IMG/VR virus record: IMGVR_UViG_3300014499_000004
Span: 1-64,000 of that record
Source: a virus
DNA: 64,000 nt
Direction: 5' to 3' (one strand)
The notes beneath the pieces were generated by a model. It was not told the DNA's origin and made no database searches. It was given only the letters and a program-made list of their open reading frames with translations. Below, one piece after another: positions 1 to 9,595 of the stretch. How positions within the stretch are numbered: the first letter of the stretch is position 1; each line of letters opens with the position of its first letter. A program made the position numbers and the translations under genes.

Positions 1-778
1 CACCGAATTGAACGATACGCTCACCAGCAACAACACGGTCCTTGAAGGCCCAACCGGTCTGGTTAATGTCCCACTTGTAGAGGTCTCGGTAGTCAATTGG
101 GTTGAATAGCAAGCGAGTTGCCTCCAACTGGTGGACTTCCACGAGAGCTACAGCATCGAACAATGAGTCAGGAGTGACATAGCCACTCAATTCATTAACG
201 ATGTGGTTAGGACTAACTGTGTGGTTAGGGTCAATGGCGTAGTTATTGATAGCAGCTTGAAGAAGCGTAATAGTACGAGCGTCTTCCTGGATCATAATGG
301 CCTGCTTGGACATGTCCTGTGCATACTCAACAATGTTGACACGAAGGGTCCAGAGGTCTTCCTTTTTGATCTCAGGGAAGGTGGCAATACGATACAGACG
401 AAGGGGAACTTTCTTACCTTCGAATCGTGTTACCTTGACTTCTCCCTCAGAACCGCTGAGAAGATACGCCTGACCATATTCGTCAAGAATATCGTACATA
501 ACGGGGACACCTGGTGTGAGTGGGTCTTCCAGAAGAACGTTACGGGTTAGACCCTGATAACGAAGCTTCAACTGGATAGGACCAATCATACCCTGGCCAA
601 GACGGACCATGTAGTTTGAACGGTCGGCTAGGATCTGACTTAGACGAGCTTCCTTTGCTTCCTTAGAAGCGGTCTTACGACCAGTAGTTTCCTCTAGGCG
701 ATCTTGAGCACCTAGAATCTTCTCGACATAATCATCTGAACCTACCGCAACGCGTGCGCCTGATTTAGTGAATGGCAT
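1..778 (-). CDS. Major capsid protein (partial, C-terminus outside window)
   Basis: Probable main shell protein of the head. The ATG is at 778 and the frame stays open to base 1, giving 259 visible codons. The middle carries LYRIATFPEIKKEDLWTLR followed by MSKQAIMIQEDARTI, the helix-rich style of HK97-fold capsid proteins. The gene sits just downstream of a decoration-like protein, an acidic scaffold-like protein, a prohead protease and the portal, which is the usual head-gene order. Family is inferred from this context and from sequence style; no single catalytic motif proves it. The main alternative is another abundant head protein. Confidence 0.7.
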   Translation of the reverse strand, partial: MPFTKSGARVAVGSDDYVEKILGAQDRLEETTGRKTASKEAKEARLSQILADRSNYMVRLGQGMIGPIQLKLRYQGLTRNVLLEDPLTPGVPVMYDILDEYGQAYLLSGSEGEVKVTRFEGKKVPLRLYRIATFPEIKKEDLWTLRVNIVEYAQDMSKQAIMIQEDARTITLLQAAINNYAIDPNHTVSPNHIVNELSGYVTPDSLFDAVALVEVHQLEATRLLFNPIDYRDLYKWDINQTGWAFKDRVVAGERIVQFG

Positions 779-820
779 TTTCTTTTCCTTTTCCTTTAGT
801 AATTATCTCTATAATTATTC

Positions 821-1345
821 TTATAGAGTGCCACGAGGTACTATACGGATAACGATTTGGGTTGGACCAAGAACGTCAATCAGTTCAGCAACTGGGGTAG
901 CATAAGCATTAGGAGCAGTAGAAGTAAGAACGGCCTTCTGAGTACCAGTACCGGCATACAAATACACAGGAGTACCACTAGTTGAAACTGTGTAACTCTG
1001 TGTAGCATCGAATGCAGGAGCTGAGACTTGGAAGTAGGCGTTGTCACCACCAATCCATACGGTAAATACGTTGACGCCTGTTTGGGTAACATCGTCAATG
1101 CTGGCGTTTCGGTCAAGAGCAGCAAAGCCAAAAGGCTTAGGACTCGTAGAACCGGAAACTGCCGTGTTTCCATCAAATAGTGCGACGGTATCTCCACCAG
1201 TACGATACACAACCATACCGGAATAAATATTGCCTACTTCTGTTGGGTCTAGAAAAGTCCCAACGGGGGTGGCCTCATACTTACTCTGAAGTGGAATGAA
1301 GGTACGGTGGACACCGACTTGTGATAAGCTTGTAAGCTGTATCAT
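821..1345 (-). CDS. Capsid decoration-like / head structural protein
   Basis: A 174-residue protein rich in Val, Thr, Ser, Gly and Ala with alternating beta-strand character and few charges, for example the stretch YTVSTSGTPVYLYAGTG. No signal peptide or membrane segment. It lies immediately upstream (in transcription) of the capsid gene, with a 42-nt gap. This is where phages commonly encode a capsid-stabilising decoration protein or head fibre. The role is inferred from position and composition only. Confidence 0.45.
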   Translation of the reverse strand: MIQLTSLSQVGVHRTFIPLQSKYEATPVGTFLDPTEVGNIYSGMVVYRTGGDTVALFDGNTAVSGSTSPKPFGFAALDRNASIDDVTQTGVNVFTVWIGGDNAYFQVSAPAFDATQSYTVSTSGTPVYLYAGTGTQKAVLTSTAPNAYATPVAELIDVLGPTQIVIRIVPRGTL

Positions 1346-1358
1346 ATGTTGTATCTCC

Positions 1359-2696
1359 TTACTTGATACCTAATAGATAATCATCAGCAAGGACACTGTC
1401 TTTGCTAACGCTGGCCGTAGTCGCTCGACCCATATCCGGTAGGCGTCCACGATTTGTAGAAGCCACCTTTTTGACCCGAGATCGACTAGTCTCGGACTTC
1501 TCAAACATGTCAATTGATTCGCTAAATCCCTTTAGCTCAGCATCTGACATTTGTTCGAATTTAGCAATATGAATAAACTTCTCATCTGGATTAACCATGT
1601 CAAGAGTCTCTAGTTTTTCATAAAGATTGAGAGCTGCAAAAACCTTAGTGCGAGCAGCCTGTACAGCAGAATATGGCACAAGTGCTGGGTTAGTAGTATC
1701 ATTAGGGAAGACTTCAGGATGTACTCCGACTCCCTGCTCAATTCCTGTACCTTGTCCCCAGTTCATATATCCAACATAACCAGCGTCTTCACCATTGACT
1801 TCTTCTGGTTCTAGTACATTCGTTATATGGTCAGGAGTAACTGTCTTCTCGTAAGTGAAGTTACTGCCTGAATCATCTAGATCACGAACATCAGTAATTT
1901 GAAGGGTTTCCTGATTACCATTTGTCGCAAGACGATTTACAAAAGTATCCACAGCACCATCCTCAGTCTTCTCGCCTTGCTGAGTTTCCGTGCTAACTTT
2001 CGTCGCAGTCTTTTCAGAAGGTTCGGTTTCCGACTCATCATCTGTCACCTTTGATGCTTCTTTTGTTGAGTCTTCGTCTTCATCATCATCTTCATCATCA
2101 GAAGCAAACTTGTAAGTGTCTTCTACGAGAGTCTTTAATTCAGAGAGATCTTTTGAGGCTTGACGGTAATCGTTCGTAGCAACAAGGTTGTCTTCAATGT
2201 CATTTAGAATCGAAGGAATACTAGCAACAACAAATTGTAGATTTACATCAGTAGATGCACTCTTTATATGGTCATTAGCTTCATTAGCTGCACTCTGTGC
2301 ACCAGAGAAACTAAAGTCATCACCATTAGCAATAGCTACCTGAACATTATGAATGTTTTCTGCAACCTTATATAGTTTTTCATCTACATCGTTGTCAAAA
2401 GCTCCCTGATAGTTAGCATACATTTGCCGACCTTCTGGGTAAACAGCACTGGAACCAGGACCTCCGACGATTTCGCCTTCGTCAGCAGCATCTAGATCTT
2501 GAACATCAACAAAACGAGCAGCTGGTTGATCTGCAACCCAACCTTCTATTTCATCAGCAGGAGGAGGAGATTGCTCAGAAGCTCCCCATGAATCTAGGTT
2601 AATTGTATCCACTTGGTCATATGGAAGTTGTCGAGGAGTAGCTGGGCTAGGAGCACCACTATTCTGCCAACCGTTTCCAGCTTGGAATCTAGACAT
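1359..2696 (-). CDS. Acidic head-module protein, scaffold candidate
   Basis: A 445-residue hydrophilic protein. Roughly residues 195-260 contain a long Asp/Glu run followed by Ser/Thr/Lys/Glu-rich sequence. The N-terminus is Pro/Gln/Ser-rich and no transmembrane segment is visible. Its ATG overlaps the stop of the upstream zinc-ribbon gene, so the two are probably translationally coupled. Position between the protease and the capsid gene, together with the acidic, low-complexity make-up, fits a scaffolding or internal head protein. It could equally be a minor virion protein. Confidence 0.4.
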   Translation of the reverse strand: MSRFQAGNGWQNSGAPSPATPRQLPYDQVDTINLDSWGASEQSPPPADEIEGWVADQPAARFVDVQDLDAADEGEIVGGPGSSAVYPEGRQMYANYQGAFDNDVDEKLYKVAENIHNVQVAIANGDDFSFSGAQSAANEANDHIKSASTDVNLQFVVASIPSILNDIEDNLVATNDYRQASKDLSELKTLVEDTYKFASDDEDDDEDEDSTKEASKVTDDESETEPSEKTATKVSTETQQGEKTEDGAVDTFVNRLATNGNQETLQITDVRDLDDSGSNFTYEKTVTPDHITNVLEPEEVNGEDAGYVGYMNWGQGTGIEQGVGVHPEVFPNDTTNPALVPYSAVQAARTKVFAALNLYEKLETLDMVNPDEKFIHIAKFEQMSDAELKGFSESIDMFEKSETSRSRVKKVASTNRGRLPDMGRATTASVSKDSVLADDYLLGIK

Positions 2697-3424
2697 TAAT
2701 TTTCCTCTTCTTCGCCTTGTAAGTTTTTAAAGTATTCAAGTTTCGCAGCATCCTCTAACATCTGTTGTCCTCTAGTAATTTTGTCATTAGCTGCAACAGA
2801 TGCATCATCTAAACTTGTTCCAGGAGCGCCATTCATATCCTCATTTGAGTTTTCTGATTTATTACTAGTTTTATTCTTCTTTTTGTAACTTTTTAACTTT
2901 TTTTTCATTACCGTGATGTGTTTCTCGGCGGGACTGACGAACACTCTTTTTTGCTCGATGTCTGGACTGATGCCCGTGTAGGAGGGTGCTTTAAAATCTA
3001 GTTGAGCTGGAGGTCTCTCGTAAGTACATTCTGGTTCTCGGCACATTAGGCCAGTTTCGTCCATTAAATGACCATTAGGGCAAAGATCTAGTTTCGTTCC
3101 ATGATTCTTTTGTAAATATTCATAGTATGTTGAAGTACTTGAACTAGATAATTTTGGGTAACCAGGTGAAAATTGTTTACTGTCTTCGGATTTTTTCTTT
3201 GGCACTTTTACAGGTGTATTTTGTGCTTCTTCAAATTCTTTAATAGCTTCTTGTACTTCAGGACTAATAAAGCCACAGTCTTCACAGATACCAGATCGAT
3301 AGTTATCTCCAGAGCATTGAGGACATAGACCTAGAACAGTGAGATTGACTCTCATTATTTCTTTAGCTTCCTTTTTAGGAAGACTACGGTGGAAGTCAAT
3401 TACTTGGTCTGTAGCGTTTAACAT
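2696..3424 (-). CDS. Zinc-ribbon protein of the head module
   Basis: A 242-residue protein with two cysteine clusters. The first, near residues 34-52, has the pattern CPQC followed by CEDC. The second, near 115-135, has CPNGH, then two further cysteines before YERPP. A Lys/Ser/Asn-rich stretch follows, close to residues 175-200. The start ATG overlaps the preceding gene's stop at 3424, and its own stop overlaps the next start at 2696, so it is part of a tightly coupled run. Metal binding is likely from the cysteine spacing. Function is unknown. Confidence 0.5.
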   Translation of the reverse strand: MLNATDQVIDFHRSLPKKEAKEIMRVNLTVLGLCPQCSGDNYRSGICEDCGFISPEVQEAIKEFEEAQNTPVKVPKKKSEDSKQFSPGYPKLSSSSTSTYYEYLQKNHGTKLDLCPNGHLMDETGLMCREPECTYERPPAQLDFKAPSYTGISPDIEQKRVFVSPAEKHITVMKKKLKSYKKKNKTSNKSENSNEDMNGAPGTSLDDASVAANDKITRGQQMLEDAAKLEYFKNLQGEEEEN

Positions 3425-4113
3425 TAGAATGCAGGGGATTTGTAGAATTTTTTTATAATCAAAGAAGATTCATCGGCTGGATCAAAAACTGAAGATAGTT
3501 CGAAGAAATTAGGTTTAATACAGTTTTCCCAAACTCTCGATTCAATCTTACGACCATTCTTGTAAACAGTGGTCATCTGTCCCTTTAATTTGGGAATATG
3601 AGTGCAATATTCTGCTGGTTTTGAAGCATATTTACCACATGCAGAACATATTGTTCCTTGTACATCTGCCCCCATAGAAACACCATTAAGTGAACCATCC
3701 ATTACAGCATTTGCTAGTCTAGGAAATGTTTGTGCATCTAGTTCCTCTAGACAGTAAACAGAACCATCAATAATTCCACTTCCCAATTTGGTTTCTCTAT
3801 AGATTGATGCAAGAATTACACCACGATGACGCTTGGGATCAGCATTGTTATGCTCCACAAAGCAAGGACGTCCATTGAATGTTTTGTAAGATTGCTTGAC
3901 TTGATCTACGGGCCATCCATCATAGTTGGCATTTACTCGTGTACTGATGGCCCTACTAATCCTATAGAGGTACCCATTTTCAGCATTAGTATTAGGGTTA
4001 AACTTAAAGTCTGACCAATCAATACTGTGTTCAGGAATCTTTTCTATATTTGAGAAGTTAGTATCAATACTATGTGGTAGTTTTAGGAAGGGAGCGCCAT
4101 ATTTTCTAAACAT
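3424..4113 (-). CDS. Prohead (capsid maturation) protease
   Basis: A 229-residue protein that looks like the serine protease cleaving head proteins during maturation. The pattern FNGRPCFVEHNN around residues 79-90 supplies a candidate catalytic His88, and SLNGVSMGADV supplies a candidate Ser146, as in phage prohead core proteases. A cysteine/histidine set follows (Cys156, Cys159, Cys170, His172) that could bind zinc and is common in myophage-type members. The gene lies two genes below the portal and above the scaffold-like and capsid genes, as expected. Catalytic residues are assigned by motif reading, not alignment. Confidence 0.7.
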   Translation of the reverse strand: MFRKYGAPFLKLPHSIDTNFSNIEKIPEHSIDWSDFKFNPNTNAENGYLYRISRAISTRVNANYDGWPVDQVKQSYKTFNGRPCFVEHNNADPKRHRGVILASIYRETKLGSGIIDGSVYCLEELDAQTFPRLANAVMDGSLNGVSMGADVQGTICSACGKYASKPAEYCTHIPKLKGQMTTVYKNGRKIESRVWENCIKPNFFELSSVFDPADESSLIIKKFYKSPAF

Positions 4114-4565
4114 TATTTTTTCTTATCCTTAAATAATTTCTGACTATCTTCATATCCACTGTGCCAACCTATGTGTTCAACAAGTCGTTCATTAGTATTT
4201 GTTACAGTAATCGCTAATACTTCTACAGTTCTATTTAACAGGTCCACCTTTTCTTCAGTACGAGCAGCAACATCACCTAAATTATTACTAGTCATTCCAT
4301 TTCTAGTGATTTTATAATCAATATTAGCAATTTCTGATCTTACTGCTTTGATTACCTCTAATTTAACTGCTTCTGCTATATCTTGTTTAGAATCGGCTAC
4401 TACTTTATCTGTAATAGCTTCCGCAATCGCATCTTTGTTATCTTGTCTATTTTTCTTAATTGCAATATAGAGACTAACCGTTGCCAGTGCAATACCTAAG
4501 AGTAAATAAACAGTGCTGAGGTGAACGCCCGACAAGAGATTAACGGAAACACTTGATAGCAACAT
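4113..4565 (-). CDS. Membrane-anchored coiled-coil protein
   Basis: A 150-residue protein with one hydrophobic segment at about residues 17-37 (STVYLLLGIALATVSLYIAI), followed by a basic stop-transfer patch and a long helical region rich in Ala, Glu, Asp and Lys that looks like a coiled coil. Its stop overlaps the protease start. It resembles many small phage proteins with an N-terminal anchor and a coiled-coil tail. I do not recognise a family. A virion or holin-accessory role is possible but unsupported. Confidence 0.5.
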   Translation of the reverse strand: MLLSSVSVNLLSGVHLSTVYLLLGIALATVSLYIAIKKNRQDNKDAIAEAITDKVVADSKQDIAEAVKLEVIKAVRSEIANIDYKITRNGMTSNNLGDVAARTEEKVDLLNRTVEVLAITVTNTNERLVEHIGWHSGYEDSQKLFKDKKK

Positions 4566-4571
4566 TAGTCA

Positions 4572-4748
4572 TTAATTATCATAAATTGAATCGTTGAGAT
4601 TTAACTTATGACTATTTCGAGCAATTTGATGTTCACCCTCTTGTATAATTGCCAACTTTGTTAGCGGAGAAGTTACACTGAGAAAGGACCCTTCATAAAC
4701 AGCATATTTTGGAAGTGTAACATTATCTTCACCTAGCAAGAATGACAT
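4572..4748 (-). CDS. Small hypothetical protein, 58 aa
   Basis: A short frame between the portal and the coiled-coil gene. It starts MSFLLGEDNVTLPKYAVYEG and ends NLNDSIYDN. The sequence upstream of the ATG contains AAAGG at a usable distance for ribosome binding, and the frame fills almost the whole gap between its neighbours in the same direction. No motif recognised; there is a weak beta-strand flavour and no membrane segment. Called mainly on placement and ribosome-binding context. Confidence 0.5.
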   Translation of the reverse strand: MSFLLGEDNVTLPKYAVYEGSFLSVTSPLTKLAIIQEGEHQIARNSHKLNLNDSIYDN

Positions 4749-4794
4749 TTTAACGACCTTTCATTACCTAGGTTAAGTTTACACTTTAGTTACA

Positions 4795-7700
4795 CTATTT
4801 ATCTTTTGTGTCGTCTGGTTTTTTGCGATTTGGGAATTCTTGTGACCCGAATGTAACTTTAGGACCCATATCCTCTGTATTCACTACAGTAATGGCTTTG
4901 TTATCAAAACCCATCATTTCACTCTTATGCTTATCGAAATCCATATTAGTGGGGATGATGTCTTCATTCAATTTGTCATCGAAGTCATTATCTTCTGGGC
5001 CAACGACGTTAGACTCTAAAATCTTTGCAATATGATCTTTCATATAAATTTCATCATATTTTTCGTAATTATCATCAACAACGATTTTTTGACCATTAGC
5101 TAACTTCATTTGAGTTCTAAACTGTGATTCCCATGGAACAGAAAACTTCATTCTATCTCCATAGGTTATTTCTCGTTCACCATCAAACTCTTCAGTAACT
5201 GATGCCTGCTTGGGGTTACTCTTGCGATACTTACCCCACTCTCCACCTTCTTCACCAACATTAGATACTATGGCACCCTCTTCGATGATAATGTCATCGC
5301 CAGTCTTTTTAGATGTGACTACCATCTCATTATCTTCAATACTGGCAGTCTTCTTCTGTGGACCATTTGGTTTACCCGATTTAGATTGCTTCGGTTGTGT
5401 CTTCTTTTGCTCATGAGATTCTGGTGGATGCTTCTTTTGAGTACCCAAACTATCTAGAGTTTCTTGGTTGGCAATAGATGGATACATATTAGGAATACCA
5501 TTCACATCAGTATGAACAGGTGTTCCACCAATATTTGGAGTAGGAGAAGGCGAACCAAGACCCTGTATAGCACCAGGTCGTAGTTGTTCAGCTAATTGTG
5601 GATCTTGTAGTTGCATAATGTACGCTTCATACTCGGCTTGATATTCCATAGGAATAGGTAGTTGTAATTGGAAGCACCTATCAAAGATATCTTTCTTAAC
5701 TTGCTGTTCTGCAATTACTAGATCGACCTTTTCTCTCTTAACGGTTTCTATTTCATCCTCAAAGTCAAGACCAGCATTTCGAGTAAATGTCTGAAAGCTA
5801 ACAGGAAGACCCATACCAGCTAACTGTTGTAGGAATTGATGCTCAATATTTTCATCCTGTAGTGACATACTTTGGAAGATAATATCAGGGATAGCGAGTT
5901 TTGGGCGTTCTTCAACGAACTGAGCACCAGTTTCTTCATCAACAACTAACACAGTTTCCATGATTGGTACTGGGTGCCCACCGACATTACGATATTCGTA
6001 GAATCCTTGACGTTCAGCAACAGCTCGCATACGACCTTGGATAAAATGCTTAATTTGGTGTTGATGGGTAGTTAACATCTGTGTAATTAGTTCACGGTTA
6101 AGAGCACCACTAGCATAGGTTGCACCACTCTTACCACCCTGTAATAGTTCAGAGCCAATACCAAAAACCATCATGTAGTTAGCCTGGATTCGGTAGAAGT
6201 CATCATCCAATCGAGGCATAGATTCTCTACCGAATGCATTCTGAATTTCTAGACCGTGATGATATACCATTAATCTAAAGTCAGCATTAATAGCCATTGC
6301 TAAGTCATCTCGCAAAGCACCTAATTCCTCAGCATCAGGAATCCAAGGACCATCTCCATCAGCATCAGGTAAACCTAGTGTTGCCAAAATAAGTGGCGAA
6401 TACAATCTATCAGAGATTGCTTCCATACTGGCTTGCAAACTTTCTTCCATCATTAACTGACGGAAGGCCCTCATAAGAAGAGGAGTACCGTGTTCAGCCC
6501 AAGGGTTGGTATTTTTGGTGACTAAACCAGCACTAACATGTGTGTGTGCCCCGGCGATACAAAGTGCATAAGTTTCTTGCTCTCCAGCCACTTTTATCTC
6601 TTTAATCGTATCCCACTCTAAAACAGATGAAGACACAACCTGTTGGTCCCACATCTGTTTTAGTTGTTTTCTAGGAAGCAATGGAGTTAGCTTCTCCCGG
6701 AGAATATCAACACCTTGATAAGATTCAACTTTAATATGATGAGGACTACGGGTGGTTGGGACACCAAGAACAGATAGTAATAGCTGAGTATCATCCAGCA
6801 ACTTCTGGTTGTAACTTGCCCAATCATAAGCATTATACGTTTTCTGTGATTTCTGGTCAGTACGAGAAACTAGACAGCCATCAGAGTCTAAATATCCAGA
6901 GAGAAAAGCCCATTTAGCCTCTTCTGAGCCTTCCCATATTAATTGGGGAACTCTCTTCTCTTGACATTTTTGTCCAAATATACCTAGGTCACGGAAAAGA
7001 TTCCGTAGGTTATTCGATCCAGTTGAAAACTTGGTTTTCCCATTAGTTCCATCATTAACGATAGCAAAACTGCTCTTAAATTTCTTGTGTAGAACACAAT
7101 CATATTGCTTAACAAATTCTTCAACCCAATCGATAAGGACTTGTTCTTCATTATGAAATTCAAAGCAATGAGAATAATAAGATCCATCACCTACCATAAG
7201 TCCCAAGAAATAAGCAAGATCTACAGGCACTTCTTTTGACTTAAGATCAATAGACGTACCTATACGTATTTTATCTCCTGGTGATAAGTCTATTGCATTT
7301 ATCATGCCGGTTGGTGTTAAGAAAGGATGATCCAAAGTACAAGTAAGTGTGCGGCCTTTCTTTGTAGTGACTGTTACTACGGGGGAAGCCTCTTTTACAG
7401 AATTATGTTCTACATAACTAGTAACTGGAGTGTCTGCAGTAATATCCCATGCTATAACAGGATCACCAATCTGAAGATCCTCAACTGGACGTGGACCAGT
7501 TGGAGTTAACATATCAGTTCCTGCTACCAGACACTTATAGGGAATGCCCTTCATAATCACATCTGAAACAGGGATCTCAACATCTTTTCTGGCGTATTCT
7601 ACTACGTCAGGATACATAGCCATAAGCATGGCAAATTCTTTTTCTGGTTGTCTAGTCTCTACTAACTTTTTAACTTCTTCTGGAACTTTAATATGATACT

Positions 7701-9543
7701 GATAAGTTCTCAGAGCTCTGTTCTTGGCAACAACAACATCATTGGGGTTAATTAGTTCATCAGCTTCCCAAGCACCAATACCATCATTCCATGAACCAAG
7801 TGCGAATACATCACCAATGAGCCAGTGCTCACGACTTAATGAATACAGAAAATCTTGATACTGTAAACCATCCCAAAACAACTCTGAGAAAAATTCATTA
7901 ACTCTTTTATCAGGGTGGGCAAATTCCATTCCCAGCAATGGGAATCGAGAATAGATATCGATCATTGAAGGAACTAGATAGTGAGTGGTGTAAATTAACC
8001 TTGCCCAGTCACGAATCTTTCGAGTTTGTTCGTCGGGATCCTCCATGTTGAACCACCATGTATTTTTTTGCGCCAATGATTCGACAACAAAACTATGGTC
8101 TTCTGTGATGGTAAAACTATAAATTGGCCCTGAATAATCTTCTTCAACTACTGATTTTACAGGAACCCAATAACCTGTATCCGTTCTTTCAATTGGAAAA
8201 CGACGTATATTTTCTTCGATAAATTTTGGATCATTATCAAAAATATCAACACCAAGCCACTGCAAAAAACGTGGGTTATCAGAACGATTAATATTTACAT
8301 TTTTGCCTTCTGTATTACTTGAGAAGGATTTAGTTGTACGTTTATAAATTGATGGGAAAAATCCATTTCTTTCTAAGAGAAGAACAAGTTGGTCTGTAAG
8401 AGCATTTGAAGATGAGAAGAATGAACTTTCGACAGGTTGGTAACAACCATCTCCATCGAAGTAACCACGTAGAAGTGCCTTCTGCTTATTCTCTGGAAGG
8501 TGCATCATCCATTCTGGTAAATGCTTATTATATGCACCAGAACCAAATGTATTTCTGAACCACTGTACTAATGCTTGACTAGTAATTATTACATTGATTG
8601 TATTATCAATATGTGAACGATCATCGATATGCCCATCTAGATCGAAGACTTTTTTTGCATAATCAAGTATTTGATTTGCATATTCTGTCTCATTTTTATT
8701 TAGAGAAAAGGTAAGAGATTTATCACGATTTCCGCATGAACCCTCAGCAATATATAGACCACTGAGCCACATCAATTCTTCCGTAACAGGGATTGAGATC
8801 GGAAGATTATTAATTGGTCGTCCAATATTCTTATACTGTCCAGATTTATGATGTGTAATATATCCATCTTTAACAGTAAATTCATCATCATTTAGAGAAT
8901 CAATTATAGATATTTCTTCATAGTCTTCAATAGAATTATCCACGGGAACAAAAACTAGATCTCCGCGCTTTAGATGATTAATATGTACCCAGTCGATTAC
9001 ATCATTTCTTTTTGTCCAAAAAGGATGTCCCTCTGTTAAAGTAACTGGAAATCTATACTGAGGAGTTACTGTATAAATCTTACCGTCATATTGTTGTGTT
9101 TTTGTATCGAGAACTCTACGGTAACGACCCATATGTGTCAAAGCTTTATCACCACAAACTACATCTTCAACCTTTTTAGCACCATCCAACAAACTCATCC
9201 ACTGTCCAGGTAAAATACATCTCTCTCTAAACCACTCAAATGGGTCATGGAGTTTAGGCATTGCCCACTCGGAGTTGGTGCCCATGGATGCACCAGTACG
9301 CTGATTTCTACTAACTGCTGGACCTATATTATCGCTAGGTAAATATAATTCTTTTTTGTTAGCACTAAAACTATTTAACCGCTCTCTACCAGCAGACATT
9401 CGGGTATAGTTTTTTACGTCTTGCGAGAGATTACCGTATCTACCAGTATCAACTGTACTTTGTGCGCGAAGACGATTAAAGAGAGGATTCCTCTTCATCT
9501 CATTTAATTGAGTAGAGGCCGACCAGTCTTTTTCGTTTGGCAT
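4795..9543 (-). CDS. Portal protein precursor carrying two inteins
   Basis: 1582 codons. Removing the two inteins leaves about 855 residues, a plausible portal (dodecameric head-tail channel through which DNA is packaged). Extein sequence such as YLVPSMIDIYSRFPLLG, the helical GKSGATYASGALNRELITQ region and a charged Gln/Pro/Lys-rich C-terminus fit phage portals, as does its place at the head of the module. The first intein spans residues 109-494 and the second 671-1011. Each begins with Cys, ends with Asn and is followed by a Thr extein residue. Splicing is needed for a functional portal. No terminase gene is visible beside it. Confidence 0.75.
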   Translation of the reverse strand: MPNEKDWSASTQLNEMKRNPLFNRLRAQSTVDTGRYGNLSQDVKNYTRMSAGRERLNSFSANKKELYLPSDNIGPAVSRNQRTGASMGTNSEWAMPKLHDPFEWFRERCILPGQWMSLLDGAKKVEDVVCGDKALTHMGRYRRVLDTKTQQYDGKIYTVTPQYRFPVTLTEGHPFWTKRNDVIDWVHINHLKRGDLVFVPVDNSIEDYEEISIIDSLNDDEFTVKDGYITHHKSGQYKNIGRPINNLPISIPVTEELMWLSGLYIAEGSCGNRDKSLTFSLNKNETEYANQILDYAKKVFDLDGHIDDRSHIDNTINVIITSQALVQWFRNTFGSGAYNKHLPEWMMHLPENKQKALLRGYFDGDGCYQPVESSFFSSSNALTDQLVLLLERNGFFPSIYKRTTKSFSSNTEGKNVNINRSDNPRFLQWLGVDIFDNDPKFIEENIRRFPIERTDTGYWVPVKSVVEEDYSGPIYSFTITEDHSFVVESLAQKNTWWFNMEDPDEQTRKIRDWARLIYTTHYLVPSMIDIYSRFPLLGMEFAHPDKRVNEFFSELFWDGLQYQDFLYSLSREHWLIGDVFALGSWNDGIGAWEADELINPNDVVVAKNRALRTYQYHIKVPEEVKKLVETRQPEKEFAMLMAMYPDVVEYARKDVEIPVSDVIMKGIPYKCLVAGTDMLTPTGPRPVEDLQIGDPVIAWDITADTPVTSYVEHNSVKEASPVVTVTTKKGRTLTCTLDHPFLTPTGMINAIDLSPGDKIRIGTSIDLKSKEVPVDLAYFLGLMVGDGSYYSHCFEFHNEEQVLIDWVEEFVKQYDCVLHKKFKSSFAIVNDGTNGKTKFSTGSNNLRNLFRDLGIFGQKCQEKRVPQLIWEGSEEAKWAFLSGYLDSDGCLVSRTDQKSQKTYNAYDWASYNQKLLDDTQLLLSVLGVPTTRSPHHIKVESYQGVDILREKLTPLLPRKQLKQMWDQQVVSSSVLEWDTIKEIKVAGEQETYALCIAGAHTHVSAGLVTKNTNPWAEHGTPLLMRAFRQLMMEESLQASMEAISDRLYSPLILATLGLPDADGDGPWIPDAEELGALRDDLAMAINADFRLMVYHHGLEIQNAFGRESMPRLDDDFYRIQANYMMVFGIGSELLQGGKSGATYASGALNRELITQMLTTHQHQIKHFIQGRMRAVAERQGFYEYRNVGGHPVPIMETVLVVDEETGAQFVEERPKLAIPDIIFQSMSLQDENIEHQFLQQLAGMGLPVSFQTFTRNAGLDFEDEIETVKREKVDLVIAEQQVKKDIFDRCFQLQLPIPMEYQAEYEAYIMQLQDPQLAEQLRPGAIQGLGSPSPTPNIGGTPVHTDVNGIPNMYPSIANQETLDSLGTQKKHPPESHEQKKTQPKQSKSGKPNGPQKKTASIEDNEMVVTSKKTGDDIIIEEGAIVSNVGEEGGEWGKYRKSNPKQASVTEEFDGEREITYGDRMKFSVPWESQFRTQMKLANGQKIVVDDNYEKYDEIYMKDHIAKILESNVVGPEDNDFDDKLNEDIIPTNMDFDKHKSEMMGFDNKAITVVNTEDMGPKVTFGSQEFPNRKKPDDTKDK
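6511..7533 (-). mobile_element. Intein 2 of the portal (LAGLIDADG homing endonuclease)
   Basis: 341 residues, portal positions 671-1011. It begins at Cys671 (CLVAGTDMLTPTG), has block B near LDHPFLTPTG at 738-747, and LAGLIDADG-type motifs FLGLMVGDGS at 779-788 and FLSGYLDSDG at 880-889. It ends AHTHVSAGLVTKN at Asn1011, with Thr1012 as +1. Like intein 1 it has Lys before the terminal Asn. The flanking exteins are GIPYK and TNPWAEHG. The endonuclease motifs and splice blocks appear complete, so it is probably active. Confidence 0.9.
8062..9219 (-). mobile_element. Intein 1 of the portal (LAGLIDADG homing endonuclease)
   Basis: 386 residues, portal positions 109-494. The N-terminal splice block begins at Cys109 (CILPGQWMSLLDG). 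Block B is EGHPFWT at 171-177. Two LAGLIDADG-type motifs are LSGLYIAEGS at 260-269 and LLRGYFDGDG at 357-366. Block F/G is DHSFVVESLAQKN, ending at Asn494, with Thr495 as the +1 residue. It therefore has both splicing and homing-endonuclease domains. The penultimate residue is Lys rather than the usual His. The upstream extein junction reads FRER and the downstream one TWWFNM. Confidence 0.9.
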
Positions 9544-9595
9544 TAACTATATTATATCTTATTTTTGCGAAAATTGCAAATTCTAATAGATAAAA

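Noticed and set aside
203-550. Plus-strand frame opposite the capsid gene
   Set aside because: Antisense of the capsid coding sequence; no independent support.
4795-9543. Reading the portal as a broken gene
   Set aside because: The frame is continuous and the two extra blocks have complete intein motifs.
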